This document shows positions 25,757 to 33,632 of a DNA stretch of 36,217 bases, in pieces. Both the position numbers and the translations under genes were made by a program. The DNA lies in the NCBI GenBank assembly GCA_025358435.1, contig JANYJQ010000192.1:1-36217 (forward strand). The letters run 5' to 3'. This DNA comes from Holophagaceae bacterium (GTDB taxonomy: Bacteria; Acidobacteriota; Holophagae; Holophagales; Holophagaceae). Under the pieces are notes generated by a model that was not told where the DNA came from, searched no databases, and saw only the letters and a list, made by a program, of their open reading frames with translations. Numbering within the stretch: the stretch's first letter is position 1; each line of letters starts with the position of its first letter.

Positions 25757-27074
25757 GTGAGCAAGATATTGCCCTCGTCCGATTGCCCGTCGAACTACGG
25801 ATATTCGCGGTTCGCCCCGGCGCCGTGGAAGACGCTGACTCCTGTCTTGACTGCGTTCCTCATGGTTGTCACCACCCCTTCAGAGCTGAGGGCTCAAGGG
25901 AAAGACCCAAAGCCACCGCAATCCGTTGCTGGCCCCCAGGAACTCGTCCCGATCCCTCCAAGCATTGAAGCCATCGCAAAGACTCTGGAATCCATGCATC
26001 AAACCAGAACAGCAAGTGCCCTGCGGACCGACTTCCAGCAACGCAGAGTGACGCTTTCTGATGGTCTTGGTGAGGACAACGCTTCCACCGGCCATCCCAA
26101 CGCGGCGTTGAGGGTCCTCCGGGTTCCGACGGATCCAAAAGAAAACGTCATGGAATTGAATCGGACGAATGTCAATACCCATGAGCCTCTATCTCTGGCT
26201 CTTACGGTCGTACACGAATATGTCCACATGGGTCAAAGTAATCCCATCCAGACGAAACAGTATGAAGACGCCGCATGGAGAGAGACCATCAAGACAAGTC
26301 TCAAATGGATGGTCACGGTCAGGGACGCGATCAATCGCAGCATCGACGCTTTTGCCGACCCCGTGGTGAAAAAGATTGTTCCTGAAAATGCGCAGGAGCG
26401 ATTGGCAATTGCGCGGAAGTTGAAAGCCGCCGGGCTCCCTCCTACGGCCCCGACGCCACCAACTGCCGCGACGCCGCCAGTGGCTAAGCAGGCCTTGCCG
26501 GCATCGACTGGCCTGCCGGCCGTGGCCGGGTTTCTCACCTTCAGTATGTTGGTCCAGGGACCAAGCGTCGAGACCGGCACAACCATGAACCGTACCGATG
26601 CTCCCGCCACAGCCAGCCTCCAACGTCACGGCTCCCGGGGATGTTTCGCTTCAAATCACGGGGCTGAGCTTCACCGGAAAGACGACCGAAGTCTGGACCA
26701 AAGAAGGTCGTGATGTTCGATCTGACATCACGATCGCTGGGACCTTCAGCGCAGACCTTAAGATGATCGAAGAGATGGCGGTGAGTTGTGCTGAAACCTG
26801 GAACGGTTTTGGGCGAAAAGATGAAAAGACATGGGAGTTCGGGGCGCACAACATCCCCTTTCTATACACCCGTTCAGACAATAAGCGGGACTACAGCCTG
26901 AGTGCCCCGACACCAGCAAAACGTCCTCCGGCTTTTTCCATCACGAGAGCGAACTACCTTGAGACGAAATTCAACGGGAATCCAAACAAAGAAGGCCAAG
27001 TGATCGGATACGAGTATCGCAAGGACCGTTTCGACGTGTCCAAGGCGAGCTCAATCGGTCTATTGTTTTACTAG
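25757..27074 (+). pseudogene. Secreted HExxH protein (putative zinc peptidase-like) with a frameshift
   Basis: GTG 25757 with AAGGGG upstream begins a protein with a signal peptide (LTPVLTAFLMVVTTPSELRAQ). Residues 153-160 read HEYVHMGQ (HExxHxxQ) and E170 in YEDAAW follows 13 residues after the second His. A Pro/Ala/Thr-rich linker (PPTAPTPPTAATPPVAK) leads to the second part, which is in another frame: 26598-27074 encodes SNVTAPGDVSLQITGLSF to GLLFY. The frame that carries the second half has a stop at 26586, so the shift must lie between about 26589 and 26640. The composite would be about 440 residues. A sequencing error, real inactivation, or recoding are all possible; no slippery heptamer is obvious. 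The window's other two HExxH genes have intact frames. Confidence 0.7.
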
Positions 27075-27108
27075 CCGTACCCTTTCCATCCACCCAAAGG
27101 GGGAAGAT

Positions 27109-28014
27109 ATGCAGGCACGCGCCGCGGAAATCAGCAAGGTCCTTTGGCAGATCCTCGCCCTGAATATCCTCGTGGCCATTGCCAAGGTCGCCTGGGGAGT
27201 CGTCAGCGGATCCACGGCCATGCTGGCCGACGGCATCCACTCCTTCACCGACGGCTCAGGAAATATCGTCGCCCTGATCGCCATGAAAGCCGCCAGCAAG
27301 CCCCCTGATGAGGACCACCCCTACGGGCACCACAAGTACGAATCCTTCGCAAGCGCAGCCATCGGAATCATGTTGTGCCTGGCGGCCTGGAGGGTCGTCA
27401 GCGGTTCGGCATCAGCGCTCATGGCTTTCGCCAAGAGCGGCATCCATCCGAAAGTCGAGGTCACTGCCACTTCCTTCGCCGTCATGATCATCACGCTCGG
27501 CATCAACATCTTTGTGGTGTGGTTCGAATCCCGCCGCGGGAAGGAACTCGGCAGCGATGTGCTGCAGGCCGACGCGAAGCACACCCTGTCAGACATCTGG
27601 GTGACCCTTGGGGTCCTTGTCTCTCTCGTCCTGGTCAAGTTCGGCGTGCCCATCGCAGACCCGATCGTGGGGCTGTTCGTTGCTTTTGCCATCGTCTGGG
27701 CGGCCCTCGAGGTATTCAAGGGCGCTCATACGACTTTCTCGGACCAGCAGAGGCTCGACCCCTTTGATGTCATGAAAAAAGTCATCGCCTTCGAGGGCGT
27801 GCAGGGCTGCCACAACATCCGGTCGCGGGGGACAGGTGCGATCGTCCACATGGACATGAGCATCCTGGTGGATCCTGTCATCACCGTCGAGAAAGGGCAC
27901 GCCATCGCCCGTGATCTTGAGCTCTGGCTGTGCGGACAGTACGAGGGCCTCGCCGACGTGGTCATCCATGTGGAACCCGACGATGAGGACCAGAGAAGCA
28001 GGTCCACCTTTTAG
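27109..28014 (+). CDS. Cation diffusion facilitator (CDF) metal exporter
   Basis: A 301-aa inner-membrane proton/metal antiporter. It has six helices and a cytoplasmic C-terminal domain (about residues 205-301, with VHMDMSILVDPVIT and VVIHVEP, the metal-linked dimerisation fold). The transport site in TM2 reads H44-SFT-D48 and in TM5 H-TLS-D (AKHTLSDIW), i.e. HxxxD in both, the pattern of zinc-type CDFs. The DEDHPYGHHKYE loop is the usual family motif. ATG 27109 follows GGGGAAG. It is 35 nt after the frameshifted HExxH gene, but cotranscription with it is not implied. Zn or Co export is the most likely role. Confidence 0.93.
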   Translation: MQARAAEISKVLWQILALNILVAIAKVAWGVVSGSTAMLADGIHSFTDGSGNIVALIAMKAASKPPDEDHPYGHHKYESFASAAIGIMLCLAAWRVVSGSASALMAFAKSGIHPKVEVTATSFAVMIITLGINIFVVWFESRRGKELGSDVLQADAKHTLSDIWVTLGVLVSLVLVKFGVPIADPIVGLFVAFAIVWAALEVFKGAHTTFSDQQRLDPFDVMKKVIAFEGVQGCHNIRSRGTGAIVHMDMSILVDPVITVEKGHAIARDLELWLCGQYEGLADVVIHVEPDDEDQRSRSTF

Positions 28015-28067
28015 CTTTTTGAACGGCCAGCACTTGTATCGCTGCCAGAAATGGAGATACTCGGCCT

Positions 28068-28979
28068 ATGTTAAATAAACTTTCCTCATTCATTGCCCTC
28101 TGTTGCGTACTCCTGCTCACCGGTTGTCTGGACTACGGCCAGCAGACCCTCACCTACCGGTACGATGCGAAGACCGACACGCTTCGGGTTTTTCAGCTCT
28201 ACCAGGGGATCTTCGGCGAGGATAAGCAGGATGGCCTCTCCGAAAAGGAGCTGGAGCAACTTCAGTCTGTCCTGTCCGGCCAAAGGACCTTTTTCTTTGC
28301 GAACTGGATCTGGGAATACGATCGCAGCGAGGTGAGCAAAGCGCTCGTCAACCTCGACAAACCTGATGCGGCGTTGGACTCCTCCACATGTACCAGGCGG
28401 GAGGGTTTTTTAAAATTGCTCATGGGAAATACGCGGGTGGACAACGGGGCGTTCTACATGGATGAACAAGGCCGGTTGTGCGCCATGCAATCGGTCACTG
28501 TTTCGCGATTTTCAAATCTCGTCGCAGCCGGCAACCTGCAAATCCGGGATCTCCTGAAGCTCGAGTCAAACCGGGAGGATGCATCCCCTGAGGAGCATGC
28601 GCTCTATCTCAAGTCCGCGAAAAAGCCGAAGCCCTACATCAGGGTCGAGGGGAACCAGCTCCGCTTCCACCTACCCATAACCCGCGCCGCTTTCGAAAAA
28701 TCCTATGGGCCGAATTCCAGCTCTGCCAAGCAATTGGAGGAATTCAAACGGCAGGGGGGCCAGCTCGCCTTCGCGAACAATGAAATGAAGTGGGGCCTCG
28801 GCGCGCCGTCGGACCAGGCGACCACGCTCACCCTTCCGGTTTCAGAAAAGCCGTATATCGCCAACGCATTGGATGCAGTGAAAAGCCGAGTCGCGGTTCT
28901 TGAAAAAATGGACGTGGCCGCAGCAGCGAAAGCATTTATTGGCGGAACGAGCCAGAATCGGAAGTCGCGAAAACCCTGA
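28068..28979 (+). CDS. Outer-membrane or periplasmic lipoprotein, unknown function
   Basis: A 303-aa lipoprotein: the N-terminus has basic residues, a hydrophobic stretch (FIALCCVLLLTGC) and a lipobox LLTGC with the Cys lipid anchor at residue 20. The mature part contains a Tyr-rich start (YGQQTLTYRYDAKTDTLRVFQLYQGIFG), a mixed alpha/beta middle and a charged C-terminus. I do not recognise a domain. The ribosome site is weak (GGAG about 14 nt before ATG). It follows the CDF gene after 53 nt on the same strand. Confidence 0.65.
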   Translation: MLNKLSSFIALCCVLLLTGCLDYGQQTLTYRYDAKTDTLRVFQLYQGIFGEDKQDGLSEKELEQLQSVLSGQRTFFFANWIWEYDRSEVSKALVNLDKPDAALDSSTCTRREGFLKLLMGNTRVDNGAFYMDEQGRLCAMQSVTVSRFSNLVAAGNLQIRDLLKLESNREDASPEEHALYLKSAKKPKPYIRVEGNQLRFHLPITRAAFEKSYGPNSSSAKQLEEFKRQGGQLAFANNEMKWGLGAPSDQATTLTLPVSEKPYIANALDAVKSRVAVLEKMDVAAAAKAFIGGTSQNRKSRKP

Positions 28980-29002
28980 CTTTTCGTGGGTCTGGCCTCA
29001 TG

Positions 29003-29053
29003 CGGAATCCACCAGGAACCGACGGGTTTCCCCTACGATTCTGGTGGATTCCG
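29003..29053. repeat. 13-bp perfect inverted repeat
   Basis: CGGAATCCACCAG (29003-29015) and CTGGTGGATTCCG (29041-29053) are exact reverse complements around a 25-nt loop, starting 24 nt after the lipoprotein stop. A nested AACC/GGTT pair lies in the loop. No T-run follows. It could be a terminator-like hairpin or a dispersed repeat (REP/MITE-like). Confidence 0.6.
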
Positions 29054-29117
29054 ATGTATGGAAGTTCTTGAAATTTAGCGCCAGTGCTGCATCTGCGGGT
29101 TATTGATGACCGATTGA

Positions 29118-29339
29118 TTACCTTCTGCGCTCGTTGTGCTTCAGTTCCGAAATATGTTTTTCCAATCGGCTCAATTCCCGTTCAAGGCGTTCGGTTTCTT
29201 TATGGGTGAGCCTTCCGTCGGATCTCATCCGGGCTTCGTCATCGCGCACGGCATCCAGCTCACGTTTCAGCCGACGGGATTCCTGCCGGTTCAGGGCTCC
29301 GGATCTGATGCCTCTTTCGATGCTAGCAAGGCCAGGCAA
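29118..29339 (-). pseudogene. Truncated coiled-coil protein (RxxRIERGIxSGxL family)
   Basis: The minus-strand frame encodes ASIERGIRSGALNRQESRRLKREL and continues with GRLTHKETERLERELSRLEKHI, two heptad-rich repeats of the small secreted family with IERGIRSGxLTxxExxxLxxEQ. Intact members begin with a signal peptide, which is missing here: the only upstream start is TTG 29339 with no ribosome site, and an in-frame stop lies about ten codons further up. I read it as a 5'-truncated relic, though a short cytosolic coiled-coil protein cannot be excluded. Confidence 0.55.
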
Positions 29340-29453
29340 ATGTTGGCATTTGTTAAGGGACCATAAACATCAACCGGACACACAGGGGTTAGAATTGGGG
29401 AAATCACCTTTTAGACAACACTTCCCCTTGGGCGGGAAACGAAAGGATTCGAG

Positions 29454-31493
29454 ATGACAAAAATCAAGGCGCTGCCTGCTCTTCGTTCGAACTTCCTATG
29501 GATTGGGGCAAGGGTCGCGATGCTCCTCCTGACCGCCAACATGCTCGTGCTTCATGCGGAGCAGGATCGGGACAAAGAAAAGGAGAAGGAGAAGCGCGGG
29601 AAGCCGGAAGCCAATGATCAAGCTCCAAGTCCTCCGCCCAAGCGCGAGTCGAAGCCTGAACAAGCTCCAACACCCACACCCCCCCATGAACAGAGGAGAG
29701 AAAAAGATCCGGCCCCCTCGCCCCGTCTGGACCGAAAGCGCGAATCTGCTCCCGAACCACGTCCTGAGTCCAATCGTCGGGATTCCGCTCCTCAGCCCAA
29801 GCCAGTTCTGAGACGCGAGCCGCCTCCGCCGGATCCCGCACCCCGCCCAGACCCAAAACCGGAATTCAAAGGCAATCCAAAAACTGAAACGCCTAACCAG
29901 CGCCAGCCGTTGGATGCAGAACGAAGACGCGACAACAATCCGGCCCAACCAACTCCCACTCCTGGACCCAAGGACCCCGGTCCCATTACTCGGGAGATTC
30001 CCAGGCCTTTCGGGCCGTCTGGACGCCGGGATTCCAACCAGCGGCGTGAATCAAACAAGGATTCCCATCCAATAACTCCCACGCCTGGACGCAACGAAAA
30101 CCTGCGTCAGGATCCGCGACAGGACACCAGTGCGATGGGGCACCCTGCTTCTGATCGCTCCCGGCCGTCTGGAAGTCCGGGCGACAGGCGGGGCCCAGAG
30201 CTGCACGTGGTCAGCACCCGCAACGGCGGGGAGATCCGGCGAACCCAGACCGGAGCGATCCGCGAAGTCCACACACCAGGCGGGGCCGTGATCCAGCATT
30301 CTCCAAGCGGGGTCCGGCACATCGAGATGGCTCGTCCGGGTGGTCGGGTCATCGTAGCCAACGCCACAGGCCGAACCGGGTACATACAGAAACCGCTGGT
30401 CTCGCACGGCCGCACCTTTGTACAGCGCACCTACATCCGGAATGGGATTGTGGACGCCAGGCTTTACCGGCCATGGTCCTACGGTGGCAGGGAGTATCAC
30501 ATCTACACGCCCAACCATTACTATCGGCCCACGTTCTACAACTGGGTCTACACACCTTGGGCCCGCCCGGTCAGCTACCGCTGGGGTTGGTATTCCCGCC
30601 CATGGTACGGGTATTACGGAGGATATTTCAGGCCTTACCCCACCTATGCGAGTCCCTCCTTCTGGCTGGCCGACTTTCTGATCGCAACCACCCTCGAGGT
30701 GGCCTATCTGGCCCAGAATAGCTCCAGCAGCGCTCCTCCGGTGAGGTACAACTCCTCGACCGCCCTGACCCCGGAAGTCAAACAGGTCATCGCGGACGAA
30801 GTCCGGCGGCAGATGGATCAGGCGCAAGCAGATCGGGCAGCTTCGCAGGACACTGGGCAGGTTTTTGCACCACCTCCGATCTTCTCGGATAACGGCCCCC
30901 GCGTGTTTCTGGTGTCCAGCAGCCTGATGGGTTATTCCGGAAACCAGGAATGCCCTTTGGTGGAAGGGGATGTTCTTCAAATCACCCAGACGCCTTCCCC
31001 GAGCTCTGAATGGGCGGAAGTCAAGGTGCTGGCCAGCCGTGGATCGAGTTGCCCGAAAGGCAGCTACATTTCGGTGAGAACTTCGGATCTGCAGGAAATG
31101 CAGAACAACATGCAGGCGACCATTGACCAAGGAATGGCCAAACTCCAGGCCGAACAAGGCAGGGATGGCATCCCTTCGCTTCCGGCTCAAGCTTTGGGAG
31201 CGGAAGATACACCCTACACTGACGATGTCCGGCCTGACACGAATGCCCAGGATGACCTTTCCATGGCGGTGAGGGAAGCCAACCGATCGGAACAGGACAT
31301 CATCAACCAAGGGGGGCAGGAACCCGTTGAATCAGGTTCGGATGCAACCATTTCCTTGGGGATGACCCCGTCTCAAGTGGAGAACGTTTTGGGCCGGCCC
31401 AAAAACACAGTCGATCTCGGGTCGAAAAAAATCTACGTCTACCAGAACCTGAAAATCACCTTCCTGAATGGCCGGGTGAGCGACGTTCAATAA
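29454..31493 (+). CDS. Proline-rich envelope protein with Tyr/Trp-rich middle and SmpA-like C-terminal domain
   Basis: A 679-aa exported protein. After an N-terminal signal-anchor-like segment (VAMLLLTANMLVLHA) come about 200 residues of Pro/Arg/Lys-rich low complexity (PAPRPDPKPEF, TPTPGPKDPGP) likely disordered and able to cross the periplasm. Residues about 230-310 form a beta-rich repeat (RRTQTGAIREVHTPGGAVI). A Tyr/Trp/Pro-rich section follows (TPNHYYRPTFYNWVYTPW, RWGWYSRPWYGYYGGYF), then an SH3-like part (VFLVSSSLMGYSG) with two Cys. The last 45 residues (SLGMTPSQVENVLGRPKNTV) match the small BamE/SmpA-like repeat found at the C-terminus of many such proteins. Similar proteins are frequent in Acidobacteriota, to my knowledge uncharacterised. 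ATG 29454 has a GAAAGGA site upstream. Confidence 0.75.
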   Translation: MTKIKALPALRSNFLWIGARVAMLLLTANMLVLHAEQDRDKEKEKEKRGKPEANDQAPSPPPKRESKPEQAPTPTPPHEQRREKDPAPSPRLDRKRESAPEPRPESNRRDSAPQPKPVLRREPPPPDPAPRPDPKPEFKGNPKTETPNQRQPLDAERRRDNNPAQPTPTPGPKDPGPITREIPRPFGPSGRRDSNQRRESNKDSHPITPTPGRNENLRQDPRQDTSAMGHPASDRSRPSGSPGDRRGPELHVVSTRNGGEIRRTQTGAIREVHTPGGAVIQHSPSGVRHIEMARPGGRVIVANATGRTGYIQKPLVSHGRTFVQRTYIRNGIVDARLYRPWSYGGREYHIYTPNHYYRPTFYNWVYTPWARPVSYRWGWYSRPWYGYYGGYFRPYPTYASPSFWLADFLIATTLEVAYLAQNSSSSAPPVRYNSSTALTPEVKQVIADEVRRQMDQAQADRAASQDTGQVFAPPPIFSDNGPRVFLVSSSLMGYSGNQECPLVEGDVLQITQTPSPSSEWAEVKVLASRGSSCPKGSYISVRTSDLQEMQNNMQATIDQGMAKLQAEQGRDGIPSLPAQALGAEDTPYTDDVRPDTNAQDDLSMAVREANRSEQDIINQGGQEPVESGSDATISLGMTPSQVENVLGRPKNTVDLGSKKIYVYQNLKITFLNGRVSDVQ

Positions 31494-31513
31494 CGGTTTA
31501 ATCAGCATGGCTC

Positions 31514-33391
31514 CTAACGATCTGCGTCCATCATCCGCAGGGGCCTTGGCTGGGTCATGGCTTCCAGGCTGAGCGCTTCGTCGAGCTGGGCGATATTGAG
31601 GTATCCCTTTTCCAGGATGATTTCCCGCACGGAAGCCCCTGTTTCGAGGGCGATCTTGGCGACTTCGGTGGCGCGCTTGTAGCCGATGGCAGGCATCACG
31701 GCGGTGACGATGCCGATGCTATGTTCCACCAGGTCGCGGCAGCGTTCGCGGTTCGCGGTGATACCCGTGATGCACTTGGTGGTGAGCACGTTCACGGCTG
31801 CGGTCAGCATGCGCAGGCTGGTGGCCAGGCTGTAGGCCAGGATGGGTTCCATCACATTGAGCTGGAGCTGGCCAGCTTCGGCGGCCAGTGTGATGGTCAA
31901 GTCGTTGCCGATGACCGAGAAGGCCACCTGGTTGACCACCTCGGGGATCACTGGGTTCACCTTGCCGGGCATGATGCTGCTGCCGGGCTGCATGGCGGGC
32001 AGGTTGATCTCTCCGAAGCCGCAGCGTGGGCCGCTGCTCAGCAGGCGCAAATCATTGCACATCTTGCTGAGCTTCACCGCGGCGCGCTTCACGACGCCCG
32101 AGAACATCACGAAGGCGCCGGTGTCCGGAGTCGCTTCGACAAGATTCTCGGCAAGCACGATCTCCAGGCCGGTATTCCGGCGGAGTTCCTCCACCACGAT
32201 CTTGGGGTAGCGCGGATCGGCGCAAATGCCCGTGCCGATGGCCGTTCCGCCCATGTTCACTTCCAGGAAAAGGCGGGCGGTCTCCCTCAACCGCTCGATA
32301 TCCTCGCCGGTGGTGATGGCATAGGCTTCGAATTCCTGGCCCAGGGTCATGGGTACCGCGTCCTGCAATTGAGTGCGGCCCATCTTGATGACATCGCTGA
32401 ATTCCCGTCCTTTGGCATGGAGCGCGGTCTTCAGCTTCTCCATGGCTTCCAGCAATGTCTTTAGCATGAAGATGGTCGAAAGCCGCAAGGCGGTCGGGTA
32501 TACATCGTTGGTGCTCTGGCCCAGATTGACATGGTCATTGGGGTGGCACTTGGCGTAATCGCCGCGGCTCTCCCCCATCAACTCCAGGGCGCGATTGGCG
32601 ATCACTTCATTGGCGTTCATGTTGGTGGAAGTGCCCGCACCGCCCTGCACCATGTCCGTGGGGAAATGGCCATGCCAGTGGCCGTCAATGATTTCGCGGC
32701 AGGCAGCATCAATGGCCTTCGCAATGACGGGGTCCAGCAGGCCCAAGCGGGCGTTGGCCCTGGCCGCGGCCTGCTTGACCAGGGCGAGCGCCCTCACCAT
32801 GGCGGGAAAGTGGCTGACGGGTGTACCCGTGATGGGAAAATTCTGAACGGCCCTTAACGTCTGCACGCCGAACAGGGCATCGCTGGGCACTTCCATGGGT
32901 CCGATGAGATCCGACTCGGCCCGGGTCGAGCCGCTGGCATAGGCCTGCTCGCGGCCCACCACGGAACTGCCCGTATAAACCAGGCGGCGATGGAGCACGT
33001 TCGCAACTTTGCTGAGAATGGCGATGGCGGCACCGCCATCCTGGCCCAAACGCTCCAGCATCAAATCGCGGTCGAGTTCCAATAGCACCGCATCGGCGTG
33101 CACCTGGGCCGAAGCTGTGTGAGCGGTCGCAGTAAGAAAGGCTTGTTCTCCAGCAGCGTCTCCGGGCCCCAACAGGATGAGCGGCTCAGGACCATCGCCA
33201 TTGTCCCGGGTGATCTCGACACTGCCCTCGGCGAGGACGAAGCAAGCCCGGCGGACATCTCCCTGTTGAAACAGGTAGGTCCCCGCCGCGATTTCACGAA
33301 TCTTCGTGGCACTGGCTACCAGATCCAAATGGGATTCCGACAGCCCAGAGAAAATCTCCGAACGACGCAGAATGGATTTCACCGCTTCCAT
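31514..33391 (-). CDS. aspA: Aspartate ammonia-lyase fused to an N-terminal cyclic-nucleotide-binding-like domain
   Basis: A 625-aa cytosolic enzyme; ATG 33391 follows GGGAGG and is preferred over the ORF-track start. Residues about 5-125 form a CRP-type cNMP-binding fold (IFSGLSESHLDLVASA, GTYLFQQGDVRRACFVLAEGSVEI, AGEQAFL). Residues about 156-625 are a full aspartase (E. coli AspA is 478 aa) that converts L-aspartate to fumarate and ammonia: TSTNMNANEVIANRA, HVNLGQSTNDVYPT, and the flexible catalytic loop GSSIMPGKVNP (470-480). In the regulatory domain the phosphate-binding cassette reads AGEQAFLTATAHTASA; the usual PRxA Arg that grips the cyclic phosphate is replaced by HTA, so ligand binding may be lost or altered. 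It is divergent from the malic enzyme at 33633, linking aspartate to malate metabolism. Confidence 0.9.
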   Translation of the reverse strand: MEAVKSILRRSEIFSGLSESHLDLVASATKIREIAAGTYLFQQGDVRRACFVLAEGSVEITRDNGDGPEPLILLGPGDAAGEQAFLTATAHTASAQVHADAVLLELDRDLMLERLGQDGGAAIAILSKVANVLHRRLVYTGSSVVGREQAYASGSTRAESDLIGPMEVPSDALFGVQTLRAVQNFPITGTPVSHFPAMVRALALVKQAAARANARLGLLDPVIAKAIDAACREIIDGHWHGHFPTDMVQGGAGTSTNMNANEVIANRALELMGESRGDYAKCHPNDHVNLGQSTNDVYPTALRLSTIFMLKTLLEAMEKLKTALHAKGREFSDVIKMGRTQLQDAVPMTLGQEFEAYAITTGEDIERLRETARLFLEVNMGGTAIGTGICADPRYPKIVVEELRRNTGLEIVLAENLVEATPDTGAFVMFSGVVKRAAVKLSKMCNDLRLLSSGPRCGFGEINLPAMQPGSSIMPGKVNPVIPEVVNQVAFSVIGNDLTITLAAEAGQLQLNVMEPILAYSLATSLRMLTAAVNVLTTKCITGITANRERCRDLVEHSIGIVTAVMPAIGYKRATEVAKIALETGASVREIILEKGYLNIAQLDEALSLEAMTQPRPLRMMDADR

Positions 33392-33632
33392 GACAGACCT
33401 CCCGCCGGGCACAAAACCGGCTTGACCATGCTAACTCGGCGCCATCGCGACAAAATCACATGCTCTCTGCAATGGAGAGAAGCAGGGGAAATTCGAGGCC
33501 TGAAAATGTGACGGGAGTCATCGACACGCCTGCGCTGGAGCCATGGGCAGGAGTACATTCGAGAATGTCGTGAGTGTCGGGCCAGGCTCAGCCATCGGAG
33601 CCAGGAGATGCCGGCAGAATCCTGGAGCCTCT
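33392..33632. promoter_or_regulatory. Divergent promoter region between aspartase and malic enzyme genes
   Basis: The 241-nt gap between two divergent starts must contain both promoters. I see no clear -35/-10 pair or palindromic operator here, so the elements are not placed. Confidence 0.4.
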
